31,338 nt of DNA from CAYONM01 sp964405325 (GTDB lineage: Bacteria > Planctomycetota > UBA11346): positions 1 through 31,338 of the forward strand of contig CAYONM010000016.1 in the NCBI GenBank assembly GCA_964405325.1, in the 5' to 3' direction. The translations under genes and the position numbers were made by a program. Shown here one piece after another: positions 1-7,911 of this stretch; positions within the stretch are counted from its first letter, which is position 1; every line of letters starts with the position of its first letter. The notes beneath the pieces are model-generated. The model saw only the letters and a program-made list of their open reading frames with translations, was not told where the DNA came from and searched no databases.

Positions 1-1
1 G

Positions 2-298
2 ATCGACAAAATCTCTGCGCGATCTGCTACCTTTATTTCTTTCCGCACCCTTACCACCAGGTTTTTGCCGGACAGCAATTACATCGACATCATCGGCAAG
101 GCGGGGCATGCGGTCAGTCCCTCCGTGAAGGAAGCCCTCCCAAGCATTCCCTGGCAGCTCCTGTATGGTTTGCGTCATCGCCTTATCTGTGACGATGGCG
201 ATCCCAACTGCGGCATTTTTTCCGTACAGACCGTTCTTTCCGCAATCCATCTCATCGTGGCCGAATTCCGCCGCAACTCACTCCCGGCCCAACAATAA
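2..298 (+). CDS. HepT-like (DUF86) HEPN-fold protein, C-terminal part
   Basis: The frame is open from the window edge to a TAA at 296-298, so only the C-terminal part is visible. The residues from about nt 80 on (NYIDIIGKAGHAVSP, then PSIPWQLLYGLRHRLI) follow the DUF86/HepT pattern of an IIGEA-like helix, SPE..., IPW..I.G.RN.LIH and a final amphipathic helix. HepT proteins are HEPN RNases or AMPylated toxins paired with MNT nucleotidyltransferase antitoxins. The family's catalytic R-x4-H is changed here: the arginine at nt 173 is followed by HRLIC, so the His is a Cys and the usual Asn is a His. The gene may therefore be inactive or decaying. It converges on ispF and overlaps its end by about 20 bp. 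The partner gene would lie to the left, outside the window. A start within the window (TTG at 65) is unlikely to be the real one. The assignment rests on motif memory only. Confidence 0.45.
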   Translation: MDKISARSATFISFRTLTTRFLPDSNYIDIIGKAGHAVSPSVKEALPSIPWQLLYGLRHRLICDDGDPNCGIFSVQTVLSAIHLIVAEFRRNSLPAQQ

Positions 299-760
299 CA
301 CCACCTGCGCTTCGATCGCTTCCACCCGGCCGGTGGCGTCGCAGCCTTCCTTGGTCCGACACTTCACGCTGATCGCCGGACAGTCCAACAGACGGGTCAG
401 GTGCTGTCGGATGGCCTCCCGATGCGCCGCCAGACGCGGTTGCTGAGCGATGATGTTGCTGTCGCAATTGATCACCCGCCAGCTGGCACTGCGCTGATCA
501 GCGCGTATCGTCTGCCAAAACTCCCGCGAGGCCCGACCGGCGTGAGCCGGATCAGAATCGGGAAACCAGGACCCCAGATCGCCCAGTCCGAGGGCACCCA
601 GCCAGGCGTCGCAGCAGGCGTGCAGCAGGACATCGCCATCGGAGTGGGCGATGGTCGCCAAGTTGCAGGGAATGCTGACGCCACCCAGCAGCAGGCCGGC
701 ACCCGGTTGCAGACGGTGGATATCGTAGCCAATGCCGACGCGCAGGCCGGGATCAGCCAT
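278..760 (-). CDS. ispF: 2-C-methyl-D-erythritol 2,4-cyclodiphosphate synthase
   Basis: IspF forms the cyclic diphosphate MEcPP from CDP-ME 2-phosphate in the non-mevalonate isoprenoid pathway, as a cytosolic homotrimer with a divalent metal. The 160-residue product has the usual family length. The metal ligands are visible: GYDIH gives D13 and H15, and HSDGDVLLHA gives H47. The C-terminal TKEGCDATGR motif, which lines the CDP pocket, is also present. The start chosen is the ATG at 758-760, because residues upstream of MADPGLRVG in this frame do not belong to the family. It overlaps the end of the upstream gcvH paralogue by 8 bp, so the two are probably cotranscribed and translationally coupled. 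The pairing has no obvious metabolic logic. Confidence 0.95.
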   Translation of the reverse strand: MADPGLRVGIGYDIHRLQPGAGLLLGGVSIPCNLATIAHSDGDVLLHACCDAWLGALGLGDLGSWFPDSDPAHAGRASREFWQTIRADQRSASWRVINCDSNIIAQQPRLAAHREAIRQHLTRLLDCPAISVKCRTKEGCDATGRVEAIEAQVVLLLGRE

Positions 761-1148
761 CGCCAGCCACTCGGCTGGCGTAGCTGGCGGCATCCAGCAG
801 GCCGTCCAGGGCGGCCGCGTCGACCTGGTCCAGTTCGACCAACCAGCCAGCAGCTTCCGGCTCGCGACCCAGCAACTGCGGATCATCGTACAGCCGGGTG
901 TTCACTCGCACCACCCGACCAGCAACCGGGGCCAGGATCTCGTTGATCGACTTCACCGATTCGACCTCGCCCAGCAGCTCACCGGGGCGCAAACGATCGC
1001 CCGGGCTGGGCAACTGCACATGCGCCACCTCGCCGATCTCGCCAGCGGCGAAGGCCGACAAGCCTAGCCGGAAAGCATCACCACTGGCGCGAATCCATTC
1101 GTGGGTCGGACTGTAACGGGTCGCTGTCTGGTCACTCACACGCTGCAT
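753..1148 (-). CDS. gcvH: Glycine cleavage H protein paralogue (lipoyl carrier)
   Basis: The 131-residue product is a lipoyl-domain protein of the GcvH family. It opens with YSPTHEW, has the ESVKS lipoylation motif with the acceptor lysine, and ends with an NxxLxxxPxLL-like segment and GWL. H protein carries the aminomethyl group between the P, T and L proteins of the glycine cleavage system. A second gcvH at 18181-18558 sits beside gcvT, so this copy is the paralogue without glycine-cleavage neighbours. It could serve the same complex, or act in lipoate relay or another lipoyl-dependent process. The ATG at 1146-1148 gives a normal N-terminus. The GTG nine bases further on is an alternative start. 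It lies 8 bp into ispF, which follows it. Confidence 0.9.
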   Translation of the reverse strand: MQRVSDQTATRYSPTHEWIRASGDAFRLGLSAFAAGEIGEVAHVQLPSPGDRLRPGELLGEVESVKSINEILAPVAGRVVRVNTRLYDDPQLLGREPEAAGWLVELDQVDAAALDGLLDAASYASRVAGDG

Positions 1149-1240
1149 GCTCGTTCTGCGGCTGGGAACGCAAGCCCCCCGATGGGCTCGATTTGGACAC
1201 GACTGTGTGACCTGATGGCAATGTTCCGCGCCGGGGGGCC

Positions 1241-1270
1241 TTGCCATTTGCCGCGCCTGCGGCCTACACT
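1241..1270 (+). promoter_or_regulatory. Candidate sigma70-type promoter for the signalling operon
   Basis: TTGCCA (1241-1246) and TACACT (1265-1270) are separated by 18 bp, in the 163-bp space between the divergent gcvH paralogue and the first kinase. This would put the RNA start about 35 nt before the kinase ATG. The match is by eye only. Confidence 0.4.
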
Positions 1271-1311
1271 AAGTTTCCGCCCTGTACGGACCACGGCATG
1301 GAATCCTCTCA

Positions 1312-2538
1312 ATGGACAATGATTTTCGTTATGGGCAACTGGCCATTGAAGGTCGTCTGATCACGCCGGATCAATTCGACCAGGCGATGACGCACGCCAA
1401 GGCCGAGGATCTGTCCCTGCATCAGGTGCTGATCAATGAAGGCCTGCTGGATACCCTGACCGCCGAGCGGCTCAGCAAGGCCTTGGCCCGCATTGTTCGC
1501 GATGAACGCAGCAAGAGTGAAGATGGCCTGCTGGCGCAACGGAACATCGGCGGCTACAAGCTGATGCGCCGGATCGGTGAAGGTGGTATGGGTGAGGTGT
1601 ACCTGGCCGAGCAGCTCAACATGCACCGGCTGGTGGCACTGAAAGTGCTGCACGACAAATGGGCCCAGGATGAGGAATTTCGCAAACGCTTTCTGCTGGA
1701 AGCCCGCTCTGCGGGCAAGCTGTCGCATCAGAACCTGATCCAGGTCTACGATGTCGGTAAATACCAGGGCATGTACTATTTCTCGATGGAGTACGTCGAT
1801 GGCGTCACGGTCGAGGACATCATTGAGGACGAGGGCCAGATGCCCGTCGAGCAGGCCATCGATCTGATCCTACAGGTCTGCGGGGTGCTGAAATACCTGT
1901 CCAAGCAGGATATCGTCCATCGCGACATCAAACCGGCCAATGTCATGATCACCAAGCACGGCGAGGTGAAGCTGGGTGATCTCGGCTTTATCCAGTCGAT
2001 CTACGACACCGAACTGGCCCAGGAGGGGACCACCCTCGGCACCCCGGATTACATCTCGCCAGAGCAGGCTCAGGCGTGCGGTCCGCTGGATGTCCGCTCG
2101 GACATCTACTCCCTGGGTGCAACCATGTTCCACATGCTGGCCGGCACCACCATGTTTCGCGGCAGCTGCTCGCAGGTGATGCGCGACCACATCGATGTCG
2201 AGCCACCGGATGTGCGGACCCTGCGACGTGATGTCCCCAGCGGCCTGTCGCGCATCCTGCAGAAAATGCTCGCCAAGGATCTGGCCGATCGCTATCAGAC
2301 CGCCGAGGAACTGATCGCCGATCTGGAGATACTCAAAATCGATGTCGCCCACGACGAGGGGACCATACCGGCCAGCCGCAGCCAGATTCTGCAGGTGATC
2401 AACGCCGAAAAACTCCGGATCAAACAGCTGGAGGAAGAAATCGCCGGCAGCCGCGGTGTGAAAAGCCTTTTGTTCGGTGTTGCTACTGTCGGCTGGATTC
2501 TGGCGCTGATATTGGCTATTCTCTGTCTGGCAACGTGA
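1312..2538 (+). CDS. Membrane-anchored Ser/Thr protein kinase with MshEN-like N-terminus
   Basis: This 408-residue protein begins with an N-terminal segment (about residues 5-65: GQLAIEGRLITPDQFDQA, then INEGLL) resembling the N-terminal domain of type II secretion ATPases (MshEN/T2SSE_N). A Hanks-type kinase domain follows (about 82-342). It has a glycine loop GEGGMGEV (89-96), the ATP lysine in VALK (K111), HRDIKPAN (D205), DLG in place of DFG (223-225), GTPDYISPEQ and a DIYSLG segment. A short coiled stretch (about 365-382) leads to one C-terminal TM helix (about 385-406), so the kinase should face the cytoplasm. All catalytic residues are present. No clear Shine-Dalgarno sequence precedes the ATG. 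The FHA-cyclase gene begins 29 bp downstream. FHA domains bind phosphothreonine, so this kinase is a natural partner for it. Confidence 0.9.
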   Translation: MDNDFRYGQLAIEGRLITPDQFDQAMTHAKAEDLSLHQVLINEGLLDTLTAERLSKALARIVRDERSKSEDGLLAQRNIGGYKLMRRIGEGGMGEVYLAEQLNMHRLVALKVLHDKWAQDEEFRKRFLLEARSAGKLSHQNLIQVYDVGKYQGMYYFSMEYVDGVTVEDIIEDEGQMPVEQAIDLILQVCGVLKYLSKQDIVHRDIKPANVMITKHGEVKLGDLGFIQSIYDTELAQEGTTLGTPDYISPEQAQACGPLDVRSDIYSLGATMFHMLAGTTMFRGSCSQVMRDHIDVEPPDVRTLRRDVPSGLSRILQKMLAKDLADRYQTAEELIADLEILKIDVAHDEGTIPASRSQILQVINAEKLRIKQLEEEIAGSRGVKSLLFGVATVGWILALILAILCLAT

Positions 2539-2567
2539 GGAGGCGAGGACCCGGATGGTGAGCGATC

Positions 2568-4472
2568 GTGCATGAGATCGTCTTCTTAAGCGGAGCGCGT
2601 GCCGGTGAGGTGGTCCCCCTGGCGACTGGGCGGCTCGTGCTCGGTCGCAGCCCTGACTGCGACTGCGAGGTGCCCGATCCCAACGCCAGCCGCCGACATT
2701 GCGAGCTGCGGACCACGGGCAACCAGGTGCAAGCGGCAGACGTCGGTTCGGCCAATGGTACCTGGATCAACGAGGAGCGGATCCAGGAGAAGGGGCTGCA
2801 GTCCGGTGACATTGTCCGCCTGGGCGAGACCCGCATCCGTCTGCAATTGCGCACCAGCAAGGATACGCAGTCCGACGAAGGCCGTTTCGACCTGACCATG
2901 GCGCCGCACGAAGACGACGCCCACATCAGCCTGTCCATGTCAGTGTTGGACGAAATGCCCGGTCAGGCGATCACCATCGAGACCCTGCAGCAGCGACTCA
3001 AGGTAGTGATGTGGGTCTCCGAGGCCTTGGCTTCGCTGAAGAAACTCGATGACATCTACAAGCCCATCCTCGAAACACTGTTCGAGGTCTTTCCGCAGGT
3101 GGAGCGCGGCTTCATCCTGTTGGGCAACACGGTCGATGAGCTCGACCCTTGCGCCATGCTGCATCACCGCGGCGAAGGCGACGAATCCCTGACCGTGTCC
3201 CATTCCCTGTGCAAAGCGGCCCTGGAGCGACGCTCGGTGCTGGTGTACCGCGCCGGTGGCGAGACCGACTTCGATCAGGGCATGAGCCTGATCGCGTTGA
3301 ATATCCGCAGCGCCATGGTGGTGCCGCTGTTGGTGCAGGACGAGATCCTCGGCCTGCTGGTAATGGATACCACTGATCGACGACGTAGCTTCAACCAGGA
3401 GGAGATGGAACTCGCCGCCACGGTCTGCCGGCAAGTGGCCGCGGCGATCAAAAACGCGCAATTGCTGCGCGAGATCCAGGCGGAAACCGAGAATCGCCGC
3501 AACCTGATGCGTTTTTTGCCCAAGCCGGTGGTGGACCAGGTCCAAGAAGGTGCCATCGATCTGAAACTCGGTGGCCAGAGCTACCAGGGTACGGTGTTTT
3601 TCTCGGACGTGGTCGGCTTCACCCGCTTGTCGGAGCACCTCGCTCCCGAAGTCGTGGTCGCCAACATGAACGCCTACTTCGATCGCATGGTGCCCTGCAT
3701 CGAAGTGACCGGCGGTGCCATCGATAAATTCATGGGTGACGCGATCATGGCCTTCTGGGGTATTCCCCTGGAAGATCCGGCCAGCGCCCATCATGGCCTG
3801 CAGGCAGCGCTGACCATGCACAACGCCCTGGCCGGCTTCAACGCCCAGCAACATCGCGACGAACGGCCGGAATTGGACATGGCTATCGGCCTGCACACCG
3901 GACCGGTGGTGGCCGGCAACGTCGGCGCCAACGATCGTCTGGAATACACGGTCCTGGGCGACACCGTCAACACCGCCAAACGCATCGAATCTCGCGCTTG
4001 CTGGAGCATGGTGCTGGTATCGCAGACCACCTGGCACGAGATCGCAGAGCAGGGCGCATTCGGCTTCCGCATGCCGCCGACCCTGGTTAAAAACAAATCT
4101 AAAACCCTGAACACCTACAGCGTCCGCGGTGTCGCCACATCTGGCGGCGAGATCCTGCTGCACATTCCGCTGCGCTTCGAAGACCATGAGCTGTTCCTGA
4201 TCCGGCGTCTGTCAGACCAAAGCTTCATTGTCCTGCACCCGCAGGACTGCGAGCTGAACGGTACCTTGGCTGGGTTATATCTGCCTGAATGCAGCAAGCT
4301 CGGCCTGGGGCCCATGCAGGTAGCGGAACAACTGCCGATGCAGGCAGTCGATGGCGGTCTGATGCGCTCAGTCGTGCAAATCCCCGACGTTACCATCGGC
4401 GGTCTGCTGCAACCAGGCCGCTACCTGGACTGCGACAAGAACTGGGAAGAGATGCGCCGCTCACGGAAGTGA
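2568..4472 (+). CDS. FHA-GAF-class III adenylate/guanylate cyclase
   Basis: The 634-residue protein has four parts. The FHA domain (about 1-95) has GRSPDC, SRRHCEL and GSANGTW, the phosphothreonine-binding loop residues. A GAF-like domain spans about 145-300. A class III nucleotide cyclase catalytic domain (about 338-520) has metal aspartates in FFSDVVGFT (D347) and GDAI (D391), an adenine-type lysine in DKFMGD (K387), LGDTVN (D465) and the NTAKR pair (N468, R472). The K and D pair fits ATP specificity, so cAMP is the likely product. The last 110 residues form an unassigned beta-rich domain, possibly PilZ-like but without a clear motif. No TM helix is seen. The GTG start is forced by an in-frame TGA at 2559-2561. 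A GAGGAGG run lies about 25 nt upstream, too far to be an ideal ribosome site. Its position between two kinases suggests control by phosphorylation. Confidence 0.92.
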   Translation: MHEIVFLSGARAGEVVPLATGRLVLGRSPDCDCEVPDPNASRRHCELRTTGNQVQAADVGSANGTWINEERIQEKGLQSGDIVRLGETRIRLQLRTSKDTQSDEGRFDLTMAPHEDDAHISLSMSVLDEMPGQAITIETLQQRLKVVMWVSEALASLKKLDDIYKPILETLFEVFPQVERGFILLGNTVDELDPCAMLHHRGEGDESLTVSHSLCKAALERRSVLVYRAGGETDFDQGMSLIALNIRSAMVVPLLVQDEILGLLVMDTTDRRRSFNQEEMELAATVCRQVAAAIKNAQLLREIQAETENRRNLMRFLPKPVVDQVQEGAIDLKLGGQSYQGTVFFSDVVGFTRLSEHLAPEVVVANMNAYFDRMVPCIEVTGGAIDKFMGDAIMAFWGIPLEDPASAHHGLQAALTMHNALAGFNAQQHRDERPELDMAIGLHTGPVVAGNVGANDRLEYTVLGDTVNTAKRIESRACWSMVLVSQTTWHEIAEQGAFGFRMPPTLVKNKSKTLNTYSVRGVATSGGEILLHIPLRFEDHELFLIRRLSDQSFIVLHPQDCELNGTLAGLYLPECSKLGLGPMQVAEQLPMQAVDGGLMRSVVQIPDVTIGGLLQPGRYLDCDKNWEEMRRSRK

Positions 4473-4636
4473 ACAGGTTCTTCAGGCCCGGAAATCCACG
4501 GTCTCGTTCCGATAGACAGCGCGGTCAATTCGTGATCAGCGATGGCAGCGTGCTGCTGGGCGGCATTCGCGCCCATTCCGCCAGTGTGGCGCAGGCCGTA
4601 TACACCGACGTGGTGCAGATGCTCGATTACGGCTGA
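4469..4636 (+). CDS. Small ORF coupled to the cyclase gene, unknown
   Basis: A 55-codon frame opens with GTG at 4469, overlapping the cyclase stop as GTGA, and ends 23 bp before the next kinase. Its second half (from about ISDGSVLLGGI to the end) has GC-rich third codon positions like the neighbouring genes, while its first half is Arg/Pro-rich and less convincing. No family is recognised, and no TM helix or signal peptide is visible. It could be a small operon protein, the remains of a larger one, or an untranslated spacer. Confidence 0.35.
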   Translation: MNRFFRPGNPRSRSDRQRGQFVISDGSVLLGGIRAHSASVAQAVYTDVVQMLDYG

Positions 4637-4659
4637 GAAGGCCGCAGGCTCGTTGCGGC

Positions 4660-7600
4660 ATGGACAGCGAAACCGACCGGACCATCACCCTGAACGAAGC
4701 GGCCTTCGCCGCGGTCCAGGAGCAGTGGCGCCAGACCATCGGCACTCTGTCTGAAGCCACCGTCAGCCTGCGAGCCAGCCGGCCCATGCAGCAAGCGGCG
4801 ACGCACGAACCGCCCTGCCGCCGGGTTGGGGATGACGAGCACGCCGACTACCGCCTGTACGACACCATCGGCCAGGGCGGCATGGGCGTGGTGCACTGGG
4901 CTTCGCAGCGCGGTCTGGCGCGACGCATCGCTTTGAAACGGCTGCGTAGCGACAAAATGGACGACCCCCTGGCGCGCCTCGCCTTCGTCACCGAGGCCCT
5001 GGTCACCGCGCAGCTGGAACACCCCAACATCGTCACCGTACACGAGCTCTGCGTCGATGCCGATGGCCGTCCCTTCTACCTGATGAAACCAGTACACGGC
5101 CGTGCCTGGAGCCGATGCCGGCACGGTTTTTCCCTGGCCCGCAATCTGGACATCCTGCTGACGGTCTGTGATGCCGTCGCCTATGCCCATTCCCGCGGCG
5201 TGCTGCATCGCGACCTCAAACCCGGCAACATCATGATCGGTTCCTATGGCGAAGTGGTGGTGATGGACTGGGGTCTGGCGGTGGCCGTGCCCGACCATGC
5301 CGATTCCCCGGCCCCCAGTCTGGCCGGTCTGCAGGGGGAACCGGCAATCGGCGGCACCCCAGCCTACATGCCACCGGAAATGGCACTGGGTCAGGGCGAT
5401 CGCATCGACATCCGCTCAGATGTCTACCTGCTGGGTGCGATTCTGTTCGAGCTGCTGCATGACGAACCCCCACACGATGGGGACAGCGTCCTGGACTGCC
5501 TGCGGCATGCCGCTGGCAATCAGCTGGTGACCAGCACGCACCGCGGCGAGCTGGCTGCCATCGCCAACAAGGCTCTGGCCACCGAGCCGGCCGATCGCTA
5601 CTCGGATGTGGCCGGCTTCCGGGCCTCGGTGTCGGACTATCGCGCCCATGCCGAAAGCATGCAGTTGTCCGAACGCGCAGCAGAGCGTCTGGACCTGGCC
5701 ATGGCCAGTAGCGACTACGATGCCTTCGCCCGAGCGCTGTATGGTTTCGAGGAGGCACTCGGCCTGTGGTCAGGCAATCGCCGGGCCCTGCGCGGCCGAC
5801 AGGAGGCCCGCTGGGCCTACGCCACCGCCGCCCTGGAGAAAAACGACCTCGACCTCGCTGCCAGCCTGATCGGCGACGAACCCGAGGGTCTGGAGGACTT
5901 GGCGCAGCAGCTGCAACAAGCCCGGGCTCGTCGTCAGCAGACGCAGCAAGCTGAGCGGCGCTTGGCGCGGGTGGAGGCGCAACGTCACCGGGAGAGCGAC
6001 CGCAAATGGCACTGTATCGCTGCCGAGGATTTTCAGGACGACAGCTTCCACCAGCGCTGGCAGGTGCACAGCATCAACCAGATGTGGTCGCCGGGGGAAT
6101 TGCGGCTCTGGTGTGGCTCACCGGCACTGATCATCTACCGCGACCAGGCTCCTGGCGATGTCCGACTCAGCTTCGAGATACGCCTGGAAGGCAGTATGCT
6201 GAACGACATCTCCTGTTTCCTGGCCGCCTCCTCCGGTGTTGCCCAGGCCGCGGACCTGCGCAAACAGGGCTACGAATTCAAATACGGTGCCTACGAGAAC
6301 ACCCGTGTCTGCCTGTACCGCTCCGGGGTGCTGGTCTATGACCGACGCGAGAGTCCACTGGAGTACGGCCGCACCTACCGGGTCGAAACCGAACGCATCG
6401 GGCAGGTGTTACGCATGCGCATCGACGGCGAACAGGTCCTGGAATGGCAGGATGACGAGGTCCTGGCCGGTGGCCGCCACCATGTGGTCGGCATCGTCGC
6501 CTGGGGCGCGGAATACTGCTACTCCAATCTGCGCATCGATCGCCTGGGCGCACCCTTGAAGGCCGACCTGCTTGACGTGGCTGCCGATCACCTGTCCCGC
6601 GGCCATATCAATACCGCGGTCGATCTCTATGAAGACGTACATACGGCGGCGGTGGATCCAGACCGGCGGCGGCAGGCCCAGGATGGGCTCAAGCGCACCC
6701 TGCAGCTGCGCTCCCTCTCGGCCCGAATTCCCGGCTTCCAGCGTCGTATCCACGAAGCCTGGCCGGAAGCGCGGGTCCGCTTGGTGGATGATGGCCTGGT
6801 GGTGAATATCGCCGGACTCGGCATCGAAGACCTGGAGCCCCTGCGCGGCATGCCGCTGCGTAGCCTGGACTGCAGCCACAACCGCATCCAGGTGTTGGAT
6901 CCCCTGGCCGACATGCCGCTGCGCGAACTCCGCTTGGCTGACAACCGCGTCCGCTCCGTAGAACCGCTGCGTGGCAGCCCACTGGTGGTCTTCGACTGTC
7001 GCGCCAATCGCGTCAAATCCCTGGCACCACTGGCGGAACTGCCGCTGGAAGAACTCGACTGTCCCGACAACCGCATTGCCGATCTGTCGCCGCTACGCCG
7101 ATTGCGGCTGACCCAGCTTGATTGCAGCGGCAACAGCATCGGCTCCTTGAGTCCGCTGGCCGAACAGCCGCTGGTCCGACTGACCTGTGATGACAACCTG
7201 ATCTCCGATCTCTCGCCCTTGGCCCACAGCAACCTGGCGCAACTCAGTTGCGCCCGCAACCAGATCGACCAATTGACGGTCCTGGCCTCGCTGCCGCTCA
7301 AGCAGCTCGATTGCTCCGACAATCCGATCACCTCGCTCGCTCCGGTGTCGGGACTCGTGCTGGATCGCTTGTGCATCGTCGGAACCGAGATCAGCGACAT
7401 CACAGCGCTGCACCAGCGGCCGCCGCTACAATTCGAATTCGCCACGCCCTGTCTGAGTGTCGCAGCGCTGCAGGCGGCGGCCATGGCCTGGGAAGGCGAT
7501 CCGGTGTACCGACCCTTGGCGCATCAGGCCTGGGCCTTGTCGGCACTGCGCGCTGGCGACCAGCGCCTGCTGCAAAAACTCGCTCGGCCGATCGGCCTGC

Positions 7601-7911
7601 AACGGGTCGTCTACCTGCCAGAACCATTGAGCTTCGCTGCCGCCCGTCGCCGTGCCAGGCAGTTGGGTAGCGGCTTGTGTTGCCCAGCCATGCCAGAGGA
7701 AGACCTCGCGCTGCGCTTGCTGATGCCGCCAGAGACCGCCGCCTGGATCGGCCTACCGGCCGATGCCGAACGCTGGGACGATGGCCGCAGCGTGGAAGCA
7801 CAACACCTGCCTGGTGATCCGGTCGATGGCGGGGTACTTTGGTCCGCCAGCGGCTGGCGTCGGATTCCCAGTTACGATAAACGTCGTTACGGCTGGCTGC
7901 TAGCCTGGTAA
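4660..7911 (+). CDS. Ser/Thr kinase with concanavalin-like, LRR and C-type-lectin-like domains
   Basis: The 1083-residue product starts with a Hanks-type kinase (about 64-330). It has GQGGMGVV (71-78), ALK (K93), HRDLKPGN (D185), DWG replacing DFG (203-205), GGTPAYMPPE and SDVYLLG. A helical, coiled region follows (about 335-448). Next is a beta-sandwich stretch resembling the DUF1080/LamG concanavalin fold (about 455-628). About nine 21-residue leucine-rich repeats (about 728-920) have the pattern LDCSxNxIxxLxPLxxxPL. The C-terminal domain (about 980-1083) has features of a C-type lectin fold: SFAAARRRARQLG, AAWIGL, WDDG and a final YGWLLAW. No signal peptide or TM helix is seen, so these usually extracellular binding domains appear cytoplasmic. 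It closes the operon that includes the cyclase. The likely role is a sensor or scaffold kinase; its ligand is unknown. Confidence 0.88.
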   Translation: MDSETDRTITLNEAAFAAVQEQWRQTIGTLSEATVSLRASRPMQQAATHEPPCRRVGDDEHADYRLYDTIGQGGMGVVHWASQRGLARRIALKRLRSDKMDDPLARLAFVTEALVTAQLEHPNIVTVHELCVDADGRPFYLMKPVHGRAWSRCRHGFSLARNLDILLTVCDAVAYAHSRGVLHRDLKPGNIMIGSYGEVVVMDWGLAVAVPDHADSPAPSLAGLQGEPAIGGTPAYMPPEMALGQGDRIDIRSDVYLLGAILFELLHDEPPHDGDSVLDCLRHAAGNQLVTSTHRGELAAIANKALATEPADRYSDVAGFRASVSDYRAHAESMQLSERAAERLDLAMASSDYDAFARALYGFEEALGLWSGNRRALRGRQEARWAYATAALEKNDLDLAASLIGDEPEGLEDLAQQLQQARARRQQTQQAERRLARVEAQRHRESDRKWHCIAAEDFQDDSFHQRWQVHSINQMWSPGELRLWCGSPALIIYRDQAPGDVRLSFEIRLEGSMLNDISCFLAASSGVAQAADLRKQGYEFKYGAYENTRVCLYRSGVLVYDRRESPLEYGRTYRVETERIGQVLRMRIDGEQVLEWQDDEVLAGGRHHVVGIVAWGAEYCYSNLRIDRLGAPLKADLLDVAADHLSRGHINTAVDLYEDVHTAAVDPDRRRQAQDGLKRTLQLRSLSARIPGFQRRIHEAWPEARVRLVDDGLVVNIAGLGIEDLEPLRGMPLRSLDCSHNRIQVLDPLADMPLRELRLADNRVRSVEPLRGSPLVVFDCRANRVKSLAPLAELPLEELDCPDNRIADLSPLRRLRLTQLDCSGNSIGSLSPLAEQPLVRLTCDDNLISDLSPLAHSNLAQLSCARNQIDQLTVLASLPLKQLDCSDNPITSLAPVSGLVLDRLCIVGTEISDITALHQRPPLQFEFATPCLSVAALQAAAMAWEGDPVYRPLAHQAWALSALRAGDQRLLQKLARPIGLQRVVYLPEPLSFAAARRRARQLGSGLCCPAMPEEDLALRLLMPPETAAWIGLPADAERWDDGRSVEAQHLPGDPVDGGVLWSASGWRRIPSYDKRRYGWLLAW

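Noticed and set aside
2940..4187. 415-codon open frame on the minus strand.
   Set aside because: It lies entirely opposite the cyclase gene, whose frame has all family motifs; the antisense frame has none and is a by-product of GC-rich codon use.
7170..7911. The lectin-like C-terminus of the large kinase could be a variable protein of a diversity-generating retroelement.
   Set aside because: No reverse transcriptase, template repeat or adenine-rich variable stretch is seen in the window.
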